64,000 bases of DNA, from assembly GCA_963768025.1 (NCBI GenBank), contig CAVYGM010000002.1, positions 62,001-126,000 of the forward strand. Reading direction: 5' to 3'. Numbering within the stretch: position 1 is the stretch's first letter; the number at the start of each line of letters is the position of its first letter. Below, piece by piece: positions 9,201-15,261 of this stretch. The DNA comes from CAVYGM01 sp963768025. GTDB lineage: Bacteria; Bacteroidota; Bacteroidia; Cytophagales; Spirosomataceae. The notes under the pieces are model-generated. The model was given only the letters and a program-made list of their open reading frames with translations, did no database searches and had not been told where the DNA came from. Made by a program: the position numbers and the translations under genes.

Positions 9201-12061
9201 CCTACACCATTTCGGTGGCGGTACCCGCCAACTTTACGGGGAATCTGGTCAATACGGCCACGATAGCTCCTCCAGTGGGGGTTATAGATCCGATTTCGAA
9301 CAACAATACGGTTACTGATACAGACACCCCGAGCCCACAGGCGGATTTTGCCGTCACCAAAACCGACGGCATGCCCACTTACGTGGCCGGTACTACTACG
9401 ATCTACACCGTGGTGGTGAGCAATTCGGGCCCTAGCGATGGCATCGGAAACTTTACGGATAATATTCCTGCGGGAACGACCTGGAGCTACACGTCCACCG
9501 GTACGGTCGGCACAAGTGGTAATTCGGCAAGTGGAACGGGCAATATTACCAATTCATTGTCCATACCAAGTGGTGGAAGCGTTACCTATACGGTAACGGT
9601 TACCATCCCCTCCGGCTATACGGGTAACCTGGTCAATACGGCTACAATTACTCCCCCCGTGGGCACCGATCTAAACCTAGCCAATAATACCACCACGGAT
9701 ACCGATACGCCAAGTCCAGAGGCCGACCTTGCCCTAACCAAGACAAACGGTACAACCTCCTATATTGCAGGCACCACTACAACTTATACCATAGTGGTGA
9801 GTAACAATGGCCCGTCCAACGTACTGGGGGCGAGCTTTACCGACAATATTCCGGCGGGCACCTCCTGGACCTACACCTCCGTGCCTACCGGCGGAGCAAG
9901 TGGCAACACAGCAAGTGGCTCGGGGGATATCAGCGATCTGTTGGATCTGCCCAACGGCGGAAGCATCACCTATACCGTTACCGTAACGATCCCGTCTAAC
10001 TTCTCGGGAAGTCTGGTCAACACGGCTACGATTACGCCGCCGGTAGGTACCACCGACCCGGTACCAGGGAATAACAGTGTAACGGATACGGATGTCAATA
10101 ACCCTCAGGCAAATTTGGGGGTAACAAAAACCGACGGGACTTCCACCTATGTACCTGGTACTACCACTACCTACACAGTGGTAGTAAGCAATGGCGGATC
10201 CAGCAATGTGGCAGGAGCAAGTTTTGTAGACAATATTCCTGCGGGAACTACCTGGACCTATATGTCGACGGGCACGGCCGGAACAAGCGGCAACTCGGCC
10301 AGTGGTTCGGCTAGCATCAGCGATCTGTTGACGATCCCGTCCGGGGGTACCATCACCTATACCCTGATTCTGACAATTCCGGCTAATTTTACGGGTAATC
10401 TGGTCAATACGGCCACGGTCACGCCACCCGCCGGAGTCACTGATCCAGTACCAGCAAATAACACGGCAACCGATATGGACACGCCAACTCCGGAAGCTGA
10501 TCTGGCTTTGACCAAGACGGACGGCAGTGCTACGTACATACCAGGCGGGACCACCACCTATACCCTCGTGGTAACCAACAACGGCCCAAGTACTGCAATG
10601 GGTGCCAGCTTAGTGGATAATATTCCTGCGGGTACCACTTGGAATTACACCTCTACCGGCACCGCCGGAACGAGTGGGAACACGGCTAGTGGTTCTACCT
10701 CTATAAACGATCTGTTGACGATTCCAAGTGGAGGGAGTATCACCTACACAATCAATTTGGCGGTACCATCAGGCTATACCGGAAATCTGGTCAATACGGC
10801 AAGTGTGACTCCTCCCACCGGTACTACCGATCCGAATCCAGGCAACAATAGCGCCACGGATACGGACACGAACAATGCAATCGCTGATTTGGTCATCACC
10901 AAAACGGACGGGAGCACCACTTACACGCCTGGCAGTGCAATCACCTACACAATCATAGTAAGCAACAACGGACCTAGCGGGGTGATGGGTGCCAGCATCG
11001 TCGATATAATACCGGCCACCATCACAGGTGTGAGCTGGTCCACCACCACCCTGGGCACGGCCACGGTAGTCAGCGGATCTGCGGGGGGAGGCAACAACCT
11101 GGCAGCAGTTGTGAACCTGCCAGCTGGAGGGGGCAATTCGGTAACCTTCAAAGTGATAGGTACTGTATCGCCTTCGGCCACGGGAAACCTTACCAACAAT
11201 GTAACGGTGACGCCACCGACAGGTACGACCGACCTTACTCTTGACAACAACAGTGCGACCGATACAGATACGTATAAAGCTGTGATCGTAGCCAGCTATG
11301 ATAATCTGGGTGCGGTGGCCTCAGGGGGAACGCTGGTCAAGCCACTGTTCGTCAACGATACCTTGAATGGGGCGGGTAATTTCAATCCCTCGCTGGTGAA
11401 TATCACGGTAACGGATGCCCCCAACAATGGCACGGCTACGATCAACCCGACCACGGGCCAGGTAACCTACACGCCCAACGCCGGCGCTTCGGGTCTCGAT
11501 AATCTGATCTACCAGATTTGCGATAAGCTCGATCCGACGGTCTGCGATACCGCTCTGGTGGTGGTGACCATTACCCCGGTGATTGATGCGGTAAAGGACA
11601 TCGTCCCACCTGTACTTTCTGGAGGCACCGTCACTTATCCGCTGATCACCAACGACACCCTGAACAGGGTAGGAAACTTCGATCCGACGTTGGTCACTAT
11701 CTCGATTGAAGACCCTACCGACAAGGGCACCGCTACGATCAATCCCACAACCGGTCAGGTGACCTATATCCCTACGGCGGGTTTCTCAGGTCCCGATAGC
11801 CTGCTGTATAAAATTTGCGACAAGCTCAACCCGACTGTTTGCGATATGGCCTGGGTGTACTTTACCATCACGCCGGTTATAGTGGCCAGCTACGACAACC
11901 TGGGCACGGTAGCGGCGGAAGCGCTGGTCAAGCCGTTGATCGTCAACGACACCTTGAACGGGGTAGGGCAACTTCGATCCGGCGCGCTGGTGAACATCAC
12001 CATCACCGTGACTCGCCAAACAAGGGTACGGCGAGCATCAACCCGACCACGGGTGTGGTAA
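242..12061 (+). CDS. Giant secreted DUF11-repeat protein, N-terminal part (frameshifted)
   Basis: Very long extracellular repeat protein, probably an adhesin or surface structural protein; no enzymatic role can be assigned. An in-frame GTG lies at 221, but the ATG at 242 is preferred because it starts directly with a signal peptide (MKNIYPRF, hydrophobic core, cleavage near AFA-Q). Domains in order: seven DUF11 repeats (residues about 30-900, each ending in an Asn/Thr-rich NNTAS-like strand), a non-repetitive domain (about 905-1260) followed by a PKD/Ig-like segment, eighteen more DUF11 repeats opening with TKTDG (about 1355-3680), then the first Ig/cadherin-like repeats. The frame is lost at about 11,920-12,010; homology continues in another frame to 15075. 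The repaired protein would be about 4,940 residues. DUF11 domains are typical of bacterial surface proteins. I see no clear type IX sorting domain. Confidence 0.88.
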   Translation: MKNIYPRFLCALFIATVMLIGTHQAFAQTNIQVTKLEVSDTAPNELQNLTIEINVKNNGPQATTALQVQYLLPSSMTFVSFTTDPASPGAGTYTAGTGIWNIGPLSSGSTVKLFIVAFPKSGTAGTTISTTASYVSSTPADNNASDNSLSLNFTVNRPDIEVTKLVNTSDPDVGNTIIYTINAKNVGLQDAPATGLVITDLLPAGLTYTTTGTVIPAGTTYNPATGAWTIGTLADNVTVQLKIAAVVNAGTTGQTITNTASVTTINQAEESTVNNTASVPITVRFPDIQLTKTVSNGPYNEGSNLTYTITVRNNGPASATNVKVEDDLVSALAFVSASATQGTYNSATDIWDVGALASGQSRVLTIVAAPVVGSSGTSVNNTAQLLSMDQNDPLTANNSASVEIEIAKVDLLLEKTVNDNTPDVGQTITFSLNLTNSGPGLGSNIIIKDVLPAGLTFVALTSIPAGTSATQSGGTITWTNPSINSGSNRTLQFTATVAAGFAARTITNTATVESFQQVDPDLNNNTSAVTFIVNGADLRVSKVVSNVAPNPGDNITYTIVIKNNGPLKANDITLNDLIPTAGLTFVSSTISQGNAYNAGAGTWFANDINSGDSATLTITATVKPAGTTLGNSYTNTASIGSVVEPDGITANNSASALFAVGNADLGITKSVSSSTSPEGGTVTYTLTVQNFGPHNAPLVVANDLLPPEVTYTSHSGGTYNPTTGVWTIGTLNNGATTTLTINTTVNTGTAAKTVLNTATVSSPMNEPPGATNPNTATATFKVNGADIAVTKTASATLPVQGDPLTYTVTATNNGPDATSGLVIIDVLPTNLTFLSSSATAGSYASGSGLWTIGTLANGASATLTINTKITNGGGFTNTAFVQNSSALDANTVNNTASVFTSALKSFTAGACIIDMGVVPQTINNGMKPYGLVYELVKNLKIPIYWAINPSKSFGTPQSKVDQPDFTVAGVTYSSGAFIIPAEFVPVAQTTINSWVALYPGLKVDCNRPAFNAPIHDVITSFSRAVLDEQNGDKAISAFYDPAGVPATAYRADGQPSNLTTCDDVYTLPHADPQNWVALEKTTLDNFIKAGGWLFMACHSVSALESLVDLNGDGIGDLNYLSNAGLIPWGQHSGGTIPPPYYYSVGPGQYAASVASDPFMQFLGRFDGALQNGSEQINIPKSAGWRSTTTVAVWDHDHPQVVSGQYPPGPAAALAYGRAFGNPAYGMIMEFTSHTFNGGTVAENVAAGRTYGNFLLQAGMEFKPQIIVGAKPDTLTGGSVGNFSVNVNGRANPISYQWTSSCGGTFGNPTAGTTTFTAPNVTTTTICIVRLTVTDGCGRENFEAFPVILNPIVTADLSITKTDGNTTYTPGSPVTYTVVVGNTGPSTATNAVVSDNAPTGTTISSWTAVLAGGATGTISGTGNINQTVTVPSGATITYTINLTVPADITGSLANTATVTPSTGTTDPNTANNTATDTDTANPQADLSITKTDGSTTYTPGSPITYTAVVSNAGPSNVVGATVVDNAPAGTSISSWTALFAGGASGNGSGSDNISQTVTVPVGGTVTYSITLAVPAGVTGDLTNTATITAPAGTTDPTPANNTATDTDTANPQANLGITKSDGSATYTPGIGVTYTVVVTNVGPSNVTGATVVDNAPAGTTIASWTAAFAGSATGTTNGTGDINQAVTIPVGGTVTYTVNLTVPVNVTGDLVNTATVAPPAGTTDPVSGNNSATDTDTQASNADLSVTKTDGTASYVAGTTTTYTIVVSNAGPSNVSGASFVDNIPSGTTWSYTSTGTAGTSGNTASGAANISDLLTIPSAGSVTYTVVVTIPSSFTGNLVNTATITPPGGTTDPTPNNNTATDSDTGSPQANLAVTKTDGTTTYISGTTTTYTIVVSNAGPSNVVGASFVDNIPSGTTWSYTSSGTAGTSGNTASGSANISDLLTIPNGGSVTYTVVVTIPANFISTLVNTATVTPPAGTTDPVPDNNTATDTDTNSPRANLEVTKTDGTTTYISGTTTTYTIVVSNGGPNAVSGASFVDNIPSGTTWSYTSTGTAGTSGNTASGTTNISDLLTLPSGGSVTYTAVVTIPANFTGDLVNTATITPPAGTTDPVPGNNTATDTDTNNPQADLVVTKTDGSPTFVPGTTTTYTVVASNNGPNTATGATFVDNIPSGVTWSYTSVDAGGASGNTASGTSAISDALTLPNGGSVTYSIVVTIPSSYTGNLVNTATITPPAGITDPTPGNNSATDTDTPSPQADLSVTKTDGVTTYVSGSTVTYTIVASNGGPSDVTGTWPASFTDNIPAGVSWSYTSVAAGGASGNSASGSGNISDLLVLPSGGSVTYSVTISIPSNFTANLVNTATITPPAGTTDPNPGNNTVTDTDTNDPRADLKVSKTDGKTTYTAGTTTTYTVVVSNNGPNNAVGATLVDNVPAGVTWSYTSTGTAGTSGNTASGIGNINEVLTIPSGGNITYTITASIPADFTGNLVNTATVAPPAGVTDPDPGNNTVTDTDTPSPQADLMVTKTDGTTTYTAGNSTSYTVVVTNSGPSNVAGASFVDNIPAGTTWSFTSTGSAGTTGNTTNGTTNINDLLTIPTGGNVTYTVTVLIPPGFTGNLVNTATITPPAGTTDPNPGNNTVTDINSNDPQADLMVTKTDGTSTFVPGTTTTYTVVASNAGPSNVVGASFVDNIPLGTTWSYTSTGTAGTSGNTASGAANISDLLTIPNGGSVTYTVVVTIPADFTGNLTNTATITSPAGVADPTSSNNTATDTDTPSPQADLVVTKSDGTAVYVAGTTTTYTIVVGNTGPSDVADASFIDNIPAGVSWSYTSVAAGGASGNLASGTGNINRLLTIPVGGTITYTVVVSIPANFTGNLVNTAAITPPTGTTDPNPGNNTVTDTDSNDPQADLEISKTDGTTTYTSGTTTTYTVVASNNGPSNVVGATLVDNIPAGVTWSYTSTGTAGTGGNTASGTGNINEVLTIPSGGRITYTISVAVPANFTGNLVNTATIAPPVGVIDPISNNNTVTDTDTPSPQADFAVTKTDGMPTYVAGTTTIYTVVVSNSGPSDGIGNFTDNIPAGTTWSYTSTGTVGTSGNSASGTGNITNSLSIPSGGSVTYTVTVTIPSGYTGNLVNTATITPPVGTDLNLANNTTTDTDTPSPEADLALTKTNGTTSYIAGTTTTYTIVVSNNGPSNVLGASFTDNIPAGTSWTYTSVPTGGASGNTASGSGDISDLLDLPNGGSITYTVTVTIPSNFSGSLVNTATITPPVGTTDPVPGNNSVTDTDVNNPQANLGVTKTDGTSTYVPGTTTTYTVVVSNGGSSNVAGASFVDNIPAGTTWTYMSTGTAGTSGNSASGSASISDLLTIPSGGTITYTLILTIPANFTGNLVNTATVTPPAGVTDPVPANNTATDMDTPTPEADLALTKTDGSATYIPGGTTTYTLVVTNNGPSTAMGASLVDNIPAGTTWNYTSTGTAGTSGNTASGSTSINDLLTIPSGGSITYTINLAVPSGYTGNLVNTASVTPPTGTTDPNPGNNSATDTDTNNAIADLVITKTDGSTTYTPGSAITYTIIVSNNGPSGVMGASIVDIIPATITGVSWSTTTLGTATVVSGSAGGGNNLAAVVNLPAGGGNSVTFKVIGTVSPSATGNLTNNVTVTPPTGTTDLTLDNNSATDTDTYKAVIVASYDNLGAVASGGTLVKPLFVNDTLNGAGNFNPSLVNITVTDAPNNGTATINPTTGQVTYTPNAGASGLDNLIYQICDKLDPTVCDTALVVVTITPVIDAVKDIVPPVLSGGTVTYPLITNDTLNRVGNFDPTLVTISIEDPTDKGTATINPTTGQVTYIPTAGFSGPDSLLYKICDKLNPTVCDMAWVYFTITPVIVASYDNLGTVAAEALVKPLIVNDTLNGVGQLRSGALVNITITVTRQTRVRRASTRPRVW
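331..2940 (+). repeat. Seven DUF11 repeats, type A
   Basis: Seven coding repeats of about 125-130 codons. Each begins D[IL]xVTK and contains a Y[TS]I/L-x-V-x-NNGP strand, a D-x-LP turn, a G-x-W-x-IG strand, and ends NNTAS-like. They are diverged from one another at DNA level, in contrast to the type B set that follows. Confidence 0.85.
4303..11275 (+). repeat. Eighteen DUF11 repeats, type B
   Basis: Eighteen tandem coding units averaging about 387 bp. Each opens with [VIL]TKTDG, then TTTYTVVVSN-x-GPSN, DNIPAGTTWSYTSTG, GNTASG, and ends NLVNTATITPPAGTTDP-like followed by a DTDT linker. Several units share long near-identical DNA, so the region is prone to recombination and misassembly. Confidence 0.88.
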
Positions 12062-14249
12062 CCTACGCGCCGATACCTGGCTTCTCGGGGCCGGACAGCC
12101 TGCTGTACAAGATCTGCGACAAGCTCAATCCCACGGTCTGCGACTCGGCCTGGGTGTTCTTCACCATCACGCCGGTGATCGTGGCCAGCTACGACAACCT
12201 GGGTACGGTAGCGTCAGGAGGCACGCTGGTCAAGCCGTTGATCGTCAACGACACCTTGAACGGGGTAGGCAACTTCGATCCGACTCTGGTGAACATCACC
12301 ATCACCGACTCGCCTAATAAAGGTACGGCCAGCATCAACCCGACGACGGGTCAGGTAACGTATACACCCAACGCGGCCGCTTCGGGCATCGACAGCCTGA
12401 TCTACCGGATCTGCGACAAGCTCAACCCCACGGTCTGCGACACGGCCCTGGTGGTGGTCAGCATCGCTCCGAAGATTGACGCGGTGAGCGATAGGCCTCC
12501 ATCAGTAGCTTCGGGTGGCACGTTGACCTATCCGCTGCTGACCAACGATACGTTGAACGGGGTGGGCAACTTCAACCCTACGCTGGTCAACATCACCACG
12601 CTCGATCCGGCCGACAAGGGTACGGCGAGCATCAACCCGACCACGGGTGTGGTAACCTACACGCCGACACCTGGCTTCTCGGGGCCGGACAGCCTGCTGT
12701 ACAAGATTTGCGATAAGTTGAATCCAACGGTTTGCGATTCGGCCTGGGTGTTCTTCACCATCACGCCGGTGATCGTGGCCAGCTACGACAACCTGGGCAC
12801 GGTAGCGGCAGGAGGCACGCTGGTCAAGCCGCTGATCGTCAACGACACCCTGAACGGCGTGGGCAACTTCAACCCGACCTTGGTCAACATCACCATCACA
12901 GACACGCCTAACAAAGGCGTAGCGAGCATCAACCCAACGACGGGTCAGGTAACGTACACGCCCAACGCGGGAGCCTCAGGCCTCGACAGCCTGATCTACC
13001 AGATCTGTGACAAGCTCAACCCCACGGTCTGCGACACGGCGCTGGTGGTGGTCAACATCGCTCCGAAGATTGATGCGGTGAGGGATGTGGCGGGGAATGT
13101 ACCCTCGGGCGGCACGTTGACTTATCCGCTGCTGACCAACGACACCTTGAACGGGGTGGGCAACTTCAACCCAACCTTAGTCACGATCACAATTCCAGAC
13201 AGTCCTGATAAAGGTACGGCCAGCATCAACCCGACGACGGGTGTAGTAACCTACACGCCGACACCTGGCTTCTCGGGGCCGGACAGCCTGCTGTACAAGA
13301 TTTGCGATAAGTTGAATCCAACGGTTTGCGATTCGGCCTGGGTGTTCTTCACCATCACGCCGGTGATCGTGGCCAGCTACGACAACCTGGGCACGGTAGC
13401 GGCAGGAAGCACGCTGGTCAAGCCGTTGATTGTTAATGATACCTTGAATGGTGTAGGCAACTTAAACCCAACACTGGTCAACATTACAATTTTGCAAATA
13501 CCGGTTAAGGGTACGGCAACAGTCAATCCGGTAACAGGGGTAGTGACCTATGTTGCCACGCCAGGCTTCTCAGGAACTGATAACCTGATCTACCAGATTT
13601 GTGATAAACTGAACCCAGCGGTATGTGATACTGCATTAGTGGTAGTCACTATTACCCCAACAATCGATGCAGTAAACGACATTGTGCCGCCGGTTGCGTC
13701 AGGAAGTAGCGTAACGTATCCTCTCATTACGAATGATACGCTGAACGCAGAAGGTAATTTTGATCCAACGATGGTCAATATCGTCACAGTGGTAAATCCT
13801 GGTAAAGGAACTGCTACCATTGATGCCAACACCGGACAGGTAACCTATACTCCGGCACCCGGGCAATCGGGCCCTGACAGTTTACAATATAAGATTTGTG
13901 ACAAACTAAATCCGACAGTCTGCGACCTGGCGTGGGTATACTTCGATATTATTCCGGGTATCCTCGCCAACTACGATAACCTGGGCACGGTGGCGGCTGA
14001 CAGTAGTGTGACTTACCCAATTCTGATTAACGACCAACTTAATAACATAAGTCCGGTCGATACGTCGAAAGTGACAATTACAATTATTCAGAACGGTTCG
14101 AAAGGCACAGGCACAATCAACCCAGGGGGTACGCTGGCTTACGTGGCTGGTAACGCTCAGACGGGAGTAGATAGCCTGATTTACAAGATTTGCGACAAGT
14201 TGAATCCAGCAGTCTGTGACACAGCCCTGGTGGTTGTGAACATCAATGC
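11278..14249 (+). repeat. Ten alternating Ig/cadherin-like repeats (A/B)
   Basis: Ten units of about 300 bp alternating between type A (starts VIVASYDNLG, ends CDTALVVV) and type B (starts IDAV, ends CDSAWVFFTITP), giving a higher-order period of about 600 bp. The third unit has an A-type start and a B-type end and coincides with the frameshift, which breaks the alternation. Confidence 0.85.
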
Positions 14250-15075
14250 TCCGCTATTGCTCCTGCCGAAAGTATACTTGCAGGGATCGCTGTTCGGGGT
14301 GACATATACGGATTCGCCTACCAACTCTATTGTGGATTCCCTCATGCGGGATGAGCTTCGGGTGAAGAACCTGATCCCATTGACGTCACCGTACAGCTAC
14401 TGGAACCCAACGATACCAGCAAATACCATTCTCCCCACAGTGCTTACAACCACAGGAAGGAATGCGATTGTTGACTGGGTGTTTGTTGAGTTAAGGGATT
14501 CGGCTGACTCAACCAAAATCATTCGGAGTCAATCAGCCCTGGTACAGCGTGACGGGGACATTGTGAGCCTTGATGGTGTATCGCCGATTCAGGCCGTAGG
14601 ACAGAATGGGACGGCCTACTACGTGGCCGTGCGTCACCGCAATCACCTTGCTGTAATGACCGCCGGTGCCGTTCCGCTGACCGCAGCGGGTACCACCATT
14701 GACTTCCGTCAACCAACTACACCTACTTACGTGTTTGGACCACAACCGATTCATCAATCACAGGTAGTAGTGGTGCAGGGACGTGCTATGTGGGCGGGGA
14801 ATGCACTTCGCGATAGTGTGGTAATTTACCAGGGTACCCTCAACGATGTAAACGTGATTGCTCAGCAAGTGATCAATGCTGCCGGAAATACTTTTATGCA
14901 GCCCAATTACATCCTGGAAGGGTACTTCAGCGGAGACGTCAACATGAACGGGGAGGTGATCTTCCAGGGGACGACCAACGACGTGGAGTTCATTTACCAG
15001 AACGTGATCAAGAACCATCCCGGCAACACCTTCCAGGACAATTTCTTCATCATTCAGCAACAACTGCCCAAATGA
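12010..15075 (+). CDS. Giant DUF11/Ig-repeat protein, C-terminal part
   Basis: Continuation, in a different frame, of the gene starting at 242; there is no credible independent start, so this is not a separate gene. It holds the remaining Ig/cadherin-like (Big_9/VCBS-like) repeats of about 100 residues, each with GTASINPTTG, a GFSGPDSL or GASGLDSL turn, and an ICDKLNPTVCD motif with two cysteines. The last about 275 residues form a distinct module: VYLQGSLFGV, VVDWVFVELRD-like strands (here IVDWVFVELRD), RDGDIVSLDG, YYVAVRHRNHL, and a terminal GDVNMNGEV segment resembling a dockerin-type calcium loop. This module recurs at the ends of large Bacteroidota surface proteins (from memory). It may serve attachment or sorting, which is inference. 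A perfect hairpin follows the stop. Confidence 0.85.
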   Translation, partial: DSPNKGTASINPTTGVVTYAPIPGFSGPDSLLYKICDKLNPTVCDSAWVFFTITPVIVASYDNLGTVASGGTLVKPLIVNDTLNGVGNFDPTLVNITITDSPNKGTASINPTTGQVTYTPNAAASGIDSLIYRICDKLNPTVCDTALVVVSIAPKIDAVSDRPPSVASGGTLTYPLLTNDTLNGVGNFNPTLVNITTLDPADKGTASINPTTGVVTYTPTPGFSGPDSLLYKICDKLNPTVCDSAWVFFTITPVIVASYDNLGTVAAGGTLVKPLIVNDTLNGVGNFNPTLVNITITDTPNKGVASINPTTGQVTYTPNAGASGLDSLIYQICDKLNPTVCDTALVVVNIAPKIDAVRDVAGNVPSGGTLTYPLLTNDTLNGVGNFNPTLVTITIPDSPDKGTASINPTTGVVTYTPTPGFSGPDSLLYKICDKLNPTVCDSAWVFFTITPVIVASYDNLGTVAAGSTLVKPLIVNDTLNGVGNLNPTLVNITILQIPVKGTATVNPVTGVVTYVATPGFSGTDNLIYQICDKLNPAVCDTALVVVTITPTIDAVNDIVPPVASGSSVTYPLITNDTLNAEGNFDPTMVNIVTVVNPGKGTATIDANTGQVTYTPAPGQSGPDSLQYKICDKLNPTVCDLAWVYFDIIPGILANYDNLGTVAADSSVTYPILINDQLNNISPVDTSKVTITIIQNGSKGTGTINPGGTLAYVAGNAQTGVDSLIYKICDKLNPAVCDTALVVVNINAPLLLLPKVYLQGSLFGVTYTDSPTNSIVDSLMRDELRVKNLIPLTSPYSYWNPTIPANTILPTVLTTTGRNAIVDWVFVELRDSADSTKIIRSQSALVQRDGDIVSLDGVSPIQAVGQNGTAYYVAVRHRNHLAVMTAGAVPLTAAGTTIDFRQPTTPTYVFGPQPIHQSQVVVVQGRAMWAGNALRDSVVIYQGTLNDVNVIAQQVINAAGNTFMQPNYILEGYFSGDVNMNGEVIFQGTTNDVEFIYQNVIKNHPGNTFQDNFFIIQQQLPK

Positions 15076-15083
15076 AATAGTTA

Positions 15084-15113
15084 GTTGGTGAGAATAGATT
15101 TATTCTCACCAAC
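15084..15113 (+). terminator. Perfect hairpin after the giant gene
   Basis: A 13-bp perfect stem (GTTGGTGAGAATA with its complement) around a 4-nt loop, starting 8 nt after the stop codon. There is no strong T tract, so it is a terminator or 3'-stabilising hairpin. Confidence 0.6.
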
Positions 15114-15261
15114 TCCTTATAAAAGAACTAAATTTGAAGAAAATAGATCGAAAGCTTTCCCGGAATTTGGAAGAAGTGCAGATTTGCGGGTAAGATCAGT
15201 AACGAATGCACAACTAGTACACATACGAAATGAATTATACACAAAATAAGTTGATGAGATT

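Noticed and set aside
4303..11275. Regular about 390-bp tandem repeats, first suspected as a satellite or CRISPR-like array
   Set aside because: The repeats stay in one open frame as DUF11 domains, have no short direct repeat with unique spacers, and no cas gene is present.
11900..12060. Programmed ribosomal frameshift in the giant gene
   Set aside because: No slippery heptamer with a downstream structure; several scattered indels and a chimeric repeat fit an assembly or sequencing fault better.
14900..15075. Type IX secretion C-terminal sorting domain on the giant protein
   Set aside because: The end (FFIIQQQLPK) lacks the usual beta-strand pattern with a final basic VKK/LVR-like motif that I associate with type A domains.
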